From Bog-473 sp963763575 (GTDB lineage Bacteria > Actinomycetota > Acidimicrobiia > Acidimicrobiales > RAAP-2): a stretch of DNA of 64,000 nt. Below are positions 47,366 to 55,474 of this stretch, in pieces. The notes beneath the pieces were generated by a model. That model saw only the letters and a list, made by a program, of their open reading frames with translations. It was not told where the DNA came from and did no database searches. Location: NCBI GenBank assembly GCA_963763575.1, contig CAVXPD010000019.1:214915-278914 (forward strand), read 5' to 3'. Every line of letters begins with the position of its first letter. Positions within the stretch are counted from its first letter, which is position 1. The translations under genes were made by a program, and so were the position numbers.

Positions 47366-47809
47366 ATGGCCCAGCAGGTGATCGAGCACACGGCGAGGTC
47401 CGCGGCGCCACCCGACGCCGTCTACGACCTCCTTGCCGACGGATCCACGTGGCCCACCTGGTCCCCGCTGGGCTCCTTCGAGCTCCTCGAGCCCGGGGAC
47501 GGGGTGCCCGAGGGCCTCGGCGCGGTACGGCTGTTCACGACAGGGCGCCACAAGAGCCGCGAGCGGGTGGTCGAGCGGCGGCCCGGTGAGGTGTTCTCCT
47601 ACGTGCTCGAGGCCGGGCTGCCGCTGCGCGACTACCGGGCGGTGATCACGCTCACGCCGGCCGGCGGCGGGACCGCCATCGGCTGGCGCTCGACGTTCCG
47701 GGCCAAGGTGCCCGGCACCGGGTGGCTCTACCGCTGGCAGCTGGGCAAGTTCATCGGCCGGACCGTGGCCGGGCTGGCCGAGGCGGGCGACCGGGCGCGC
47801 TCGGCCTAG
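47366..47809 (+). CDS. SRPBCC (START-like) ligand-binding family protein
   Basis: 147 residues. It opens with VIEHTARSAAPPDAVYDLLADGSTWPTWSPLGSFELLEPGD, the usual polyketide-cyclase/dehydrase START-like pattern, and ends with the long C-terminal helix (YRWQLGKFIGRTVAGLAEAG). Such proteins bind hydrophobic ligands or act as cyclases. A GAAGGAGG ribosome binding site precedes the ATG. The divergent TetR gene and its operator suggest ligand-induced expression. The stop shares a CTAG with the convergent DUF1844-like gene. Confidence 0.82.
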   Translation: MAQQVIEHTARSAAPPDAVYDLLADGSTWPTWSPLGSFELLEPGDGVPEGLGAVRLFTTGRHKSRERVVERRPGEVFSYVLEAGLPLRDYRAVITLTPAGGGTAIGWRSTFRAKVPGTGWLYRWQLGKFIGRTVAGLAEAGDRARSA

Positions 47810-48240
47810 CCCTCGCCGGCGTCGGCGGCGTTCTGGGCGGAGGCGGAGTGCTCGGTCCCCTCCAGGCGCACGAAGGCGAGGCGGAGTTGGGACAGCGACT
47901 CGAGCAGGGAAGGCTCGGCCTCCCCGAGCCGGCCGCGCAGGCCGTCGAGCAGGTAGCCCAGGCCGTCGATGGCGAGGCGGGCCTGGAACAGCATCGGCGG
48001 TTCCTGCGAGAGGTAGATGGCCGCCAGCTCGAAGAGGCCGTAGCAGTGGTTGGCCACGACGACCTCGGCGGGCGTGCTGGCCAACTGCTCCCGCATGGCC
48101 TCGACGTCGGCCTGGGCCTCCTCGGCTGTCGGATCGGTGATGCCGGTGTCACCCGGGGGGGTGGAGGGCGGTCGGGCGGCGTCGGCCTCCTCCTCCTTCT
48201 TGGGGAAATGCTCGCCCGACGGTGTCCAGAGACTGCTCAT
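47806..48240 (-). CDS. Small helical protein upstream of infC (DUF1844-like)
   Basis: 144 residues. An acidic, disordered N-terminal half (MSSLWTPSGEHFPKKEEEADAARPP) precedes helices AEVVVANHCYGLFELAAIYLSQEP and QARLAIDGLGYLLDGLRGRLGEAEPSLLESLSQLRLAFVRLE. The helical part resembles DUF1844 proteins, often found next to infC in actinobacteria; function unknown. A TACAGT -10 element (minus strand, 48252-48247) ends 6 nt before the ATG, so the transcript is probably leaderless. It is divergent from infC. Confidence 0.65.
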   Translation of the reverse strand: MSSLWTPSGEHFPKKEEEADAARPPSTPPGDTGITDPTAEEAQADVEAMREQLASTPAEVVVANHCYGLFELAAIYLSQEPPMLFQARLAIDGLGYLLDGLRGRLGEAEPSLLESLSQLRLAFVRLEGTEHSASAQNAADAGEG

Positions 48241-48445
48241 GCTGGTACTGTAGAGGTCCTTGACTACATGGAAGCGGGGCCTCCAGCTGCGGGGCCTCCA
48301 CCTGGCCACCGTCTCAACCTCTTGTTGGTGAGCACCTGTGCGCCAGGTCGGTCCTCTCCGGCGCGGACGTCGTCCGTAGGCCGGCCCCCTTCCCCCAATT
48401 GGCCCCTGGACGGACCGCGGGCCCGAGTGAGAGGTGTGATGACGC
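48241..48445 (+). promoter_or_regulatory. infC leader region
   Basis: 205 bp without a gene between the divergent DUF1844-like gene and infC. It contains a direct repeat of GCGGGGCCTCCA (two copies near 48274-48301) and several GC-rich stems. GAGAGGTG at 48429-48436 is a ribosome binding site 9 nt before the infC AUC codon. An L20-type or attenuation leader could be here, but I cannot identify one. Confidence 0.35.
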
Positions 48446-49201
48446 ATCGTCGCTGAAACCACAACAGAGCACCGGATCAACGACCGAATCCGTGCCCGTG
48501 AAGTCCGGCTCGTGGACCCCGACGGTGCACAGCTCGGCATCAAACCACTGCCCGAGGCCCTGGCGATCGCAAAGGAGCTCGACCTCGATCTCGTAGAGGT
48601 CGCGCCCATGGCCAACCCGCCCGTCGCCCGCATCATGGACTTCGGGAAGTTCAAGTTCGACGAGGCCCAGCGGGCCAAGGAGAGCCGCCGCAAGACGGTC
48701 CACGTCGGGATCAAGGAGATGAAGTACCGGCCCAAGATCGGCCCGGGCGACTTCGACACCAAGACCCGTCAGGTGGCCAAGTTCCTCAACGAGGGCCACA
48801 AGGTCAAGATCACGATCATGTTCCGGGGCCGCGAGGTGTACCACCCCGAGCACGGGAAACGGATCCTCGACCGGATCGCCGAGCAGATGGAGGGCATCGC
48901 CAAGATCGAGGCCGAGCCCAAGCTCGACAACCGCAACATGATCATGGTGCTCGCACCCGACAAGCGGGCCCGCCAGGCCGCCCAGTCGAGGGCCTCGAAC
49001 CAGCAGCGGACCGAGAAGGGCGGGGCGCCGGGCGGACCGGCGGCCCCGGACGGGCAAGCCCAGGACGGGCAGGGCCGGAGCGGGCAGACCCGCCGCCGGC
49101 AGTCGCCCCCGTCGCCCCCTGCGAACGGGAGCGCACCGGCCGCCGCGGGTGACGGTGCGGGTGCAGTCAGCGAAGTCGCCGCATCAGCCGAAGAGGGATG
49201 A
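48446..49201 (+). CDS. infC: Translation initiation factor IF-3, AUC start codon
   Basis: 251 residues. The N-domain runs from TEHRINDRIRAREVRLVDPDGAQLGIKPL, and the C-domain includes KEMKYRPKIGPGDFDTKTRQVAKFLNEGHKVKITIMFRGRE. An in-frame TGA ends at 48442, and no ATG, GTG or TTG occurs between it and the conserved HRIND block. The ATC at 48446 (ATC GTC GCT GAA), 9 nt after GAGAGGTG, is therefore the start. Rare AUU/AUC starts are characteristic of infC and let IF-3, which rejects non-canonical starts, repress its own translation. The last 75 residues are a Gly/Gln/Arg/Pro/Ala-rich extension absent from short IF-3s. rpmI and rplT follow in the classical order. Confidence 0.93.
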   Translation: MVAETTTEHRINDRIRAREVRLVDPDGAQLGIKPLPEALAIAKELDLDLVEVAPMANPPVARIMDFGKFKFDEAQRAKESRRKTVHVGIKEMKYRPKIGPGDFDTKTRQVAKFLNEGHKVKITIMFRGREVYHPEHGKRILDRIAEQMEGIAKIEAEPKLDNRNMIMVLAPDKRARQAAQSRASNQQRTEKGGAPGGPAAPDGQAQDGQGRSGQTRRRQSPPSPPANGSAPAAAGDGAGAVSEVAASAEEG

Positions 49202-49205
49202 CGCA

Positions 49206-49400
49206 ATGCCGAAGATGAAGACGGACCGAGGCGCCGCCAAGCGCATCAAGGTGACCGGCACGGGCCGGTTGCGCCGGCGCCAGGCGTTCCGCGGGCACAA
49301 TTTCGAGAAGAAGAACAGCGTGCGCATGCGGCGGCTCGGGCGTGAGGTCGACCTGGCCAAGGGCGACGAGAAGGCGACGCGGAGGATGCTCGGCCTCTGA
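49206..49400 (+). CDS. rpmI: 50S ribosomal protein L35
   Basis: 64 residues. PKMKTDRGAAKRIKVTGTGRLRRRQAFRGH is the L35 signature, with a basic C-terminus ending RRMLGL. The ATG lies 4 bp after the infC stop. A further in-frame start at 49149 would add residues from the infC frame region and is rejected. L35 binds 23S rRNA in the large subunit. Confidence 0.96.
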   Translation: MPKMKTDRGAAKRIKVTGTGRLRRRQAFRGHNFEKKNSVRMRRLGREVDLAKGDEKATRRMLGL

Positions 49401-49560
49401 CCCGCCCCCGGCCCGGCCATGATCCGGCGCGGCTGACCGGTCGGACGATCGAGGCCGGGAGCCGGGAGGCGCGAGCGGACAGGGCGACCAGGCCACACAC
49501 GGCGCCGACGGCGCCGACCTACCCGAACTACCAAGAGAACTCGAAGAGAGGAGCACCGCC

Positions 49561-49965
49561 ATGGCCAGAGTGAAGCGAGCCGTCCACGGCCGCAAGCACC
49601 ATCGCGCCGTCCTCGAACAGGCGAAGGGCTACTACGGCAACAAGAGCCGTTCCTTCCGGGCTGCCAACGAGCAGCTCATGCACTCCATGCAGTACGCCTA
49701 CCGCGACCGGCGGGCGCGCAAAGGCGACTTCCGCAAGCTATGGATCCAGCGCATCAACGCCGGGGCGCGCGAGCACGGACTGAGCTACAGCCGCCTCGTC
49801 AACGGCCTGCACCTCGCCGGCGTCGAGGTCGACCGCAAGGTGCTGGCCGACCTGGCCGTGAGCGACCCGGCGGCCTTCGCCGCGCTGGTGGCCACGGCGC
49901 AGGACGCACTCGCCAAGGCACCCGCGCCGGAGGCCGGGACCGCGCCCGCGGAGGTCGCTTCCTGA
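49561..49965 (+). CDS. rplT: 50S ribosomal protein L20
   Basis: 134 residues. ARVKRAVHGRKHHRAVLEQAKGYYGNKSRSFRAANEQ and RDRRARKGDFRKLWIQRINAGAREHGLSYSRLVNGL are the L20 long-helix and globular parts. The last 15 residues are Ala/Pro-rich. AGAGGAG lies about 7 nt ahead of the ATG. The 160-bp gap after rpmI is longer than usual and holds no gene that I can see. Confidence 0.97.
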   Translation: MARVKRAVHGRKHHRAVLEQAKGYYGNKSRSFRAANEQLMHSMQYAYRDRRARKGDFRKLWIQRINAGAREHGLSYSRLVNGLHLAGVEVDRKVLADLAVSDPAAFAALVATAQDALAKAPAPEAGTAPAEVAS

Positions 49966-50846
49966 CCCAGCGGCTGGCCTTCACGCACCGGCGGGTCCGC
50001 CGGTTGCGCGGCCTGCTGCAGAAACGATCGGCCCGTTGGACCGAGCGGGCCTTCGTGGCCGAGGGCGCCGAGCTCATCCGCGGCGCGCTCGACGCGGGCG
50101 TGCCGGTCGAGTCCGTATACCTGTCGCCCGCAGGCGACGGCGATCGTGCCGCCCAGGAGGTGTGCCGTCGGGCCGACGCGGCCGGCGTTCGCATCTTCCC
50201 TTTGGCCACCGGTGTCATCGAACGGGTGGCCGACACCGTGACCCCGCAGCCGGTCCTCGCCGTGCTGCCCATGCTCGAGGAGCCGCCGGCGGGGACGCCG
50301 CCCTGGCAGGCCGGGCCGGGGTCGCTCGTCGTGGTCCTCGTCGACGTGCGAGATCCAGGCAACGCGGGCACGGTCCTGCGGGCGGCCGACGCGTCGGGCA
50401 CCCAGGCCGTCGTCTTCGCCGCGGACTCGGTCGACCCGTACAACCCCAAGACGGTCCGTGCCTCGGCGGGGTCCCTCTTCCACGTCCCGTTCGCCGTGCG
50501 GCACGACCCGGGCGAGGTGGCGGCGGACCTCGGGGCGGCGGGCTTCCGCACCCTGGCCGCCGTGGTGCGTGACGGCGACGACTACGCCGGCGTCGACTGG
50601 TCGGTCGCCAGCACGCTGTTCCTGGGCAACGAGTCCGCCGGGCTTCATCCCGAGCTGGCCGCCGCGCTCGACGGCGCGATCGCTATACCCATGGCCGGTC
50701 GGGCCGAGTCGCTCAACGTGGGCGTGGCCAGTGCCGTCTTCTGTTTCGAGGCATTCCGTCAACGCCGGGGGGGCGGTCCCGGGGCACGTAGCATTTGGGG
50801 TAGCGGGGACCCGAACGGTTCGAACGACGACGCACATGGTGACTGA
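49962..50846 (+). CDS. TrmH/SpoU family RNA 2'-O-methyltransferase
   Basis: About 294 residues. An N-terminal L30-like substrate-binding domain (RSARWTERAFVAEGAELIRGAL) precedes a knotted SPOUT domain with motif 1 VDVRDPGNAGTVLRAADASG, motif 2 LGNESAGLHPELAAALD and motif 3 IPMAGRAESLNVGVASAVFCFE. It methylates a ribose in rRNA or tRNA; the exact site cannot be told. The start is unsure: no ATG or GTG fits. CTG at 49962, overlapping the rplT stop, includes the whole conserved N-terminus, while TTG at 50004 would cut it short. The 3' end overlaps pheS by 11 bp, and placement between rplT and pheS is common. Confidence 0.85.
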   Translation: MTQRLAFTHRRVRRLRGLLQKRSARWTERAFVAEGAELIRGALDAGVPVESVYLSPAGDGDRAAQEVCRRADAAGVRIFPLATGVIERVADTVTPQPVLAVLPMLEEPPAGTPPWQAGPGSLVVVLVDVRDPGNAGTVLRAADASGTQAVVFAADSVDPYNPKTVRASAGSLFHVPFAVRHDPGEVAADLGAAGFRTLAAVVRDGDDYAGVDWSVASTLFLGNESAGLHPELAAALDGAIAIPMAGRAESLNVGVASAVFCFEAFRQRRGGGPGARSIWGSGDPNGSNDDAHGD

Positions 50847-51909
50847 CAACGTGGATCTCGACATCGAGGGGATCGCCGGCGACGGCGAGCGGGCGATCGC
50901 GGCCGCGTCCTCCACCGACGCCTTGGCGCAGGTCGAGACCGAGTTCCTCGGCAAGCGCTCGGCGCTGATGCGGGCCCGCCGCGCTCTCGGTGGCCTCGAT
51001 CCCGAGGCTCGCAAGGAGGCCGGCGGCCGCATCAACGAGGTACTCGCCGCGCTCGAGACCCTTCTCGTCGCCCGGCGGACCGAGTTGGCCGAGTCCGAAC
51101 GGGCCGAGGCGCTGCGGGCGGACCGTCTCGACCTGACCGAGGTCATCCCCTCGCAGGTGTTGTCGCCGCCCGCGCGGGGCCACTTACACCTGGTGAGCCA
51201 GGCCCAGGCCGAGCTCGAGGACGTCTTTGTCGGCATGGGCTTCACCGTGGCCGAGGGTCCCGAGGCGGAGTCTGACTGGTACAACTTCGAAGCGCTGAAC
51301 ATCCCGCCGTCGCACCCCTCGCGCGACATGTACGACACGATGTATCTCGACATCGGCGAGCCGGAAACGGTGCTGTTGCGTACCCACACGTCGCCGGTGC
51401 AGATCCATCTCATGGAGGACGCCGTACGCAACGGCACGCTGCCCATCCACTCGGTGATGCCGGGCAAGTGCTTCCGCCTCGACACCCCCGACGCGCGGCA
51501 TTTGCCGGTCTTCAACCAGATCGAAGGCCTGGTGGTCGATCGCAACATCACGTTCGGCGACCTCGCCGGCACCATCCAGCTCTTCACCGAGGCGTACTTC
51601 GGTGCGGGCATACAGTCGCGCCTGCGTCCGGCCTACTTCCCCTTCACCGAGCCGTCGGCCGAGTACGAGATCACCTGCACGCTGTGCCTCGGCGAGGGCT
51701 GCCGCACGTGCTCGCACACCGGCTGGATCGAGCTGGGCGGGTGCGGCTTGGTCGACCCGGCCGTGTTCGCGGCGGTCGGCATCGACTCCGGCGTCTGGTC
51801 CGGCTTCGCCTTCGGGTTCGGCATCGACCGGCTGGCCCAGATGCGCCACGAGGTCCCGGACATGCGCTCCTTTATGGAGAACGACATCCGGTTCCTCTCG
51901 CAGTTCTGA
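50836..51909 (+). CDS. pheS: Phenylalanyl-tRNA synthetase alpha chain
   Basis: 357 residues. An N-terminal coiled-coil arm (ETEFLGKRSALMRARRALGG) leads to the class II core with the motif 2 region VMPGKCFRLDTPDARHLPVFNQIEG and the motif 3 FGFGIDRLAQMRH. CTLCLGEGCRTCSHTGWIELGGCG is the Cys-containing insert seen in many bacterial PheS. It charges tRNA-Phe as an alpha2-beta2 enzyme with PheT. The start overlaps the methyltransferase gene. Confidence 0.96.
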   Translation: MVTDNVDLDIEGIAGDGERAIAAASSTDALAQVETEFLGKRSALMRARRALGGLDPEARKEAGGRINEVLAALETLLVARRTELAESERAEALRADRLDLTEVIPSQVLSPPARGHLHLVSQAQAELEDVFVGMGFTVAEGPEAESDWYNFEALNIPPSHPSRDMYDTMYLDIGEPETVLLRTHTSPVQIHLMEDAVRNGTLPIHSVMPGKCFRLDTPDARHLPVFNQIEGLVVDRNITFGDLAGTIQLFTEAYFGAGIQSRLRPAYFPFTEPSAEYEITCTLCLGEGCRTCSHTGWIELGGCGLVDPAVFAAVGIDSGVWSGFAFGFGIDRLAQMRHEVPDMRSFMENDIRFLSQF

Positions 51910-52026
51910 TCCCGGCCCGAACCCACCGAACCGAACCCCGCGAACCACCCCGACCGACCGGACCCATCGAACCGACCCCATCAGACCGACCAAACCGACC
52001 GAACAGAAAGACTCCGTCCGACCACC
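51910..52026. repeat. Low-complexity CCGAAC/CCGACC-rich spacer between pheS and pheT
   Basis: 117 bp made largely of short units such as CCGAACC, CCGACCGACC and CCATCGAACCGACC on one strand, which is strikingly poor in G/T runs. It separates pheS and pheT, which usually abut. No hairpin or open frame of interest was seen. Confidence 0.55.
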
Positions 52027-54624
52027 GTGCGCGCCCCACTCAGCTGGCTCCGTGACTTCGCCCCGTTTCCCGACGACATCGAAGAGTTGCGGGCCGCGCT
52101 CGACGACCTGGGCCTGGTCGTCGAAGCGATCGAGCACGTCGGCGAGGGGCTGGGCGAAGTCGTGGTGGCGCGGGTGCTCGAGCGGGAGTCCATCAAGGGA
52201 GCCGACCGGATCTGGCGGGTGCTGGTCGACGCCGGCGGTGCCGAACCGCTCCAGATCGTGTGCGGAGCGACGAACTTCGAAGTCGGCGACCGCGTCCCGC
52301 TGGCTCCCGTTGGCGCCATCCTGCCCGGAGGGCTCGAGATCGGCCGCCGCAAAATGCGCGGAGAGGAGTCCAACGGCATGCTGTGTTCGGGCAGGGAGCT
52401 CGGGCTCTCGGACGACGGCGCGGGCCTGCTGATCCTCGGCGACGAGGCGCCCGGAGATCCAGGCACCCCGCTGACCGAGGCGCTCGGCCTCGAGCCGGAC
52501 ACGGTGTTCGACATCACGGTCGAGGGCAACCGCCCCGATGCCTGGTCCATGGTCGGGATCGCCCGCGACCTGGCGGCACGGCTGCAGCTGCCGTTCGCAC
52601 CGCCCGAGCCACCGGACCCGCCTGCGAGCGGCACCCCGGTGGAGACCGTTGCCACGGCGAGAGTCGACTCGCTCGACCTCTGCCCACGGCTCACGGTGAC
52701 AGTGCTGCGCGAGGTCAGGGTGGGTCCGTCGCCGCAGTGGATCGCGCGCCGGCTGCTGATGGCGGGCATGCGCCCGATCAACAACGTCGTCGACGCGTCG
52801 AACTACGTGATGTTGGAGATGGGCCAGCCCACGCACCCCTACGACCTCTCGCTGCTGCCCGGCCGTGGGCTGAGCGTGCGCCGGGCTCGTCCCGGCGAGA
52901 AGGTCTTGACGCTCGACGGGGAGGAGCGCACCGTCGGCCAACGCGGCCGCAGTCTCGGCGACACCGGCGACGACTGCTTGATCTGTGACGCCGAGGGCAC
53001 CCCGGTGGGCATCGGCGGAATCATGGGCGGCGCGTCCTCGGAGATCGCAACCACCACGACTGAGGTGTTGCTCGAGGCGGCGTACTTCGCGCCGATGGCG
53101 ATCGCCCGTACGTCGCGCCGCCTCGGCTTGCGCACCGAGGCGTCGGCGCGCTTCGAGCGCGGTTGCGACCCGTGGGGGATCGAGCCGTCTGTCCGCCGCT
53201 TCTGCCAGCTGCTTGCCGAAAGCGTCTCCGGCATCTGCGTGGCCGACGGCATGCTCGACGTGCGCGGCATCGTCCCCGAGCCCTTCGTGGTCTCGGTGCC
53301 GATCGACCGGGTGCGCACCCAGATCGGTGTGCCGCTCGGGCCCGAGGAGATCGCGCGGTTGGTCGAGCCGATCGGGTTCAAGGTGCTGGAGGAGGTGAGC
53401 GCGGGCCCGTCGGGTGCCAGCGACTCCGGACTGGCGGGCGACCGCGTCACGGTGCTGGTGCCGACCAACCGGCCCGACGTGCGACCCGAGCCTTTCGGGA
53501 TCGACGATGTCATTGAGGAGATCGCCCGCGTCTTCGGCTACGCCAACATCCCGCGCCACGTGCCGACCTGGCCCCAGCCGGGCGGGATCACGACGGTGCA
53601 ACGCTCACGTCGCTTCGCCAAGGACGTCCTGTGCGGCCTCGGCGCGTCGGAGGGATGGACGGACACGTTCGTCTCGGAGGCGGCGCACCGCGACGTCGGG
53701 TTGACCGGCGAGGCGGTGCGCGTGTCGAACCCGCTTGACGCCGAGAAGCCGTTCCTGCGCCGCAGCTTGATGCCCGGGCTCTTGGGAGCCCTCGCGTACA
53801 ACGCCGGTCGGCGCCAGGCCGACGTCCGTCTGTTCGAGGTGGGCGTCGTGTTCTCCCATCCCGGTGAGGGTGCGCCGCGGATCGTCGAGCGCGCCGGCGC
53901 GGGCGGGACCGAGACGGCGGAGCTGCCGGGTGAACGCGAGCTGCTCTCGGCCGTGTTCGCCAGCGAGGGGGACGACGCCCGCCACGCGGTCGCGGCGTGG
54001 GACGTTCTCGCTGACGCGTTCCGCCTCGACCGTGTGCGTTTGATCCCGCCGGGCGTGGACGAGCTGCCTCCGCTCCCCGGGCTGCACCCGACCCGGTCGG
54101 CGCACCTGGTGGCGCTGCGAGGGTTCAGGGAGATCGAGGGGTTCGACGGAGGGGACCGGGTCGTCATCGGGGCCGTCGGCGAGATCGACCCCGACGTCGC
54201 CACGACGTTCGGGCTGACCCGGCCGACCGGCAGTGGGGCCGGCACGGCGCCCCGGCGCATCGGGTGGCTCGAGGTCGACCTTGGCCTGCTCTTCGACGAG
54301 ACGCAGGTGCCGCGGCGCGTCACCGTGGGTGGCGCGGTTAGCCGCTACCCCTCGTCGGACATCGACCTGGCCTTCGTGGTCGACGACGCCTTTCCGGCCG
54401 ACGCGGTGACCGAGGTGCTGCGGGTGACCGCAGACGACCTGCTCGAGTCCGTCCGTCTCTTCGACGTCTACCGGGGGCCGGGCATCGAAGAGGGGAGGCG
54501 CAGCCTGGCGTTCCGCCTCCGCTTCGTGTCCCCGCTGCGCACGTTGACCGACGAGGAGGTCGGGGACCTGCGCGCCCGTTGCATCGAGGCGGTCGAGCAG
54601 CGGTTCGGCGCCGTCTTGCGCTGA
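52027..54624 (+). CDS. pheT: Phenylalanyl-tRNA synthetase beta chain
   Basis: 865 residues, slightly longer than the family norm of about 800. Domains in order: N-terminal MRAPLSWLRDF block, EMAP-like tRNA-binding domain (VCGATNFEVGDRVPLAPVGAILPGG), B3/B4 editing region with GIGGIMGGASSEI, B5 domain, the inactive class II core, and C-terminal FDX-ACB anticodon-binding domain (SRYPSSDIDLAFVVDD). GTG at 52027 starts exactly at the conserved block. It pairs with PheS. Confidence 0.96.
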   Translation: MRAPLSWLRDFAPFPDDIEELRAALDDLGLVVEAIEHVGEGLGEVVVARVLERESIKGADRIWRVLVDAGGAEPLQIVCGATNFEVGDRVPLAPVGAILPGGLEIGRRKMRGEESNGMLCSGRELGLSDDGAGLLILGDEAPGDPGTPLTEALGLEPDTVFDITVEGNRPDAWSMVGIARDLAARLQLPFAPPEPPDPPASGTPVETVATARVDSLDLCPRLTVTVLREVRVGPSPQWIARRLLMAGMRPINNVVDASNYVMLEMGQPTHPYDLSLLPGRGLSVRRARPGEKVLTLDGEERTVGQRGRSLGDTGDDCLICDAEGTPVGIGGIMGGASSEIATTTTEVLLEAAYFAPMAIARTSRRLGLRTEASARFERGCDPWGIEPSVRRFCQLLAESVSGICVADGMLDVRGIVPEPFVVSVPIDRVRTQIGVPLGPEEIARLVEPIGFKVLEEVSAGPSGASDSGLAGDRVTVLVPTNRPDVRPEPFGIDDVIEEIARVFGYANIPRHVPTWPQPGGITTVQRSRRFAKDVLCGLGASEGWTDTFVSEAAHRDVGLTGEAVRVSNPLDAEKPFLRRSLMPGLLGALAYNAGRRQADVRLFEVGVVFSHPGEGAPRIVERAGAGGTETAELPGERELLSAVFASEGDDARHAVAAWDVLADAFRLDRVRLIPPGVDELPPLPGLHPTRSAHLVALRGFREIEGFDGGDRVVIGAVGEIDPDVATTFGLTRPTGSGAGTAPRRIGWLEVDLGLLFDETQVPRRVTVGGAVSRYPSSDIDLAFVVDDAFPADAVTEVLRVTADDLLESVRLFDVYRGPGIEEGRRSLAFRLRFVSPLRTLTDEEVGDLRARCIEAVEQRFGAVLR

Positions 54625-54708
54625 CGACTGCGCTTCGAGAGCGTCGGCCGCGGCGGACGCCTTCTGGCCTGACACGGGGCGCGTGCGGCCGCAGGGAATG
54701 ATGGAGCC

Positions 54709-55260
54709 GTGCACATCGTGGCCGTGATCATCCTCGTCGGCTGGGTTGCCTTCTGGATCTACTGGCTCGTCGCCGCAGCGTCGGGCGTGAAGGAAGGCCG
54801 GAGCCGGTGGGGCCAGTTCGCCGGCGTCCGGGTCGTCATCCTGCTCGTCATCCTGCTCCTGGTGCGGGCGAGGGCCTTCAAGGGGCAGACGGTCACGAGC
54901 AACCCGTGGCTCGAGGGCATCGGGCTGGTCATCTTCGTGGCGGGACTGGGCCTGGCGATCTGGGCGAGGCTGTATCTCGGTCGCAACTGGGGCATGCCCA
55001 TGTCGCAGAAGGTCGACCCCGAACTCGTGACGACAGGCCCGTACCGGAGAGTCCGCCATCCGATCTACTCGGGCATCATCTTGGGGATGGTGGGGACAGC
55101 GATCGCGGTCAGTTGGTATTGGCTGATCGCCGCGCTGCTGCTCGGTGGGTACTTCATCTACAGCGCCACCGTGGAAGAGCGCTACATGGCCGACCTCTTC
55201 CCTGATGCCTATCCCGCCTACAAGCGCTCGACGAAGATGCTCATCCCGTTCGTTTTGTGA
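54709..55260 (+). CDS. Isoprenylcysteine carboxyl methyltransferase-like membrane protein
   Basis: 183 residues with four hydrophobic segments (VAVIILVGWVAFWIYWLVAA, VVILLVILLLV, GLVIFVAGLGLAIW, AIAVSWYWLIAALLLGGYF). The C-terminal catalytic half carries LVTTGPYRRVRHPIYSGIIL and EERYMADLFPDAYPAYKRSTKMLIP, the ICMT/PEMT signature that binds SAM at the membrane. In bacteria these enzymes methylate varied lipids or small molecules; the substrate is unknown. GTG at 54709. It is the last gene of the high-GC part; the 214 bp after it hold no gene. Confidence 0.88.
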   Translation: MHIVAVIILVGWVAFWIYWLVAAASGVKEGRSRWGQFAGVRVVILLVILLLVRARAFKGQTVTSNPWLEGIGLVIFVAGLGLAIWARLYLGRNWGMPMSQKVDPELVTTGPYRRVRHPIYSGIILGMVGTAIAVSWYWLIAALLLGGYFIYSATVEERYMADLFPDAYPAYKRSTKMLIPFVL

Positions 55261-55474
55261 GGATCGTGGGCCCACCGCTCGAACGAGTCGGCCCAACGAG
55301 TCGGGATGTCCGGCGTCTCCCCCGCTAAAAAGGCACGCCCGTCACGACACGCCGCACCCGACGCGTGACCCAAGGCCCCCATGCGCGACATAGGCCCCCT
55401 GCTCACTTACCCCAGCGCTCCCCCGCGTCCCCGAACAGGCGATCGGAGATACCTGGGGCGGCTTCGCGAGGATC

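Noticed and set aside
48258..48263. TTGACT as a -35 box for infC
   Set aside because: No acceptable -10 box lies 15-19 bp downstream; it overlaps the divergent gene's promoter instead.
50810..50835. GGTTCGAAC resembling a tRNA T-loop
   Set aside because: No acceptor stem, anticodon arm or other tRNA part surrounds it; it is coding sequence at the methyltransferase 3' end.
51184..53601. A long (805-codon) minus-strand open frame over pheS/pheT
   Set aside because: It is the antisense of pheS and pheT, which match their families along their whole length. Long antisense frames are common at 70 % GC.
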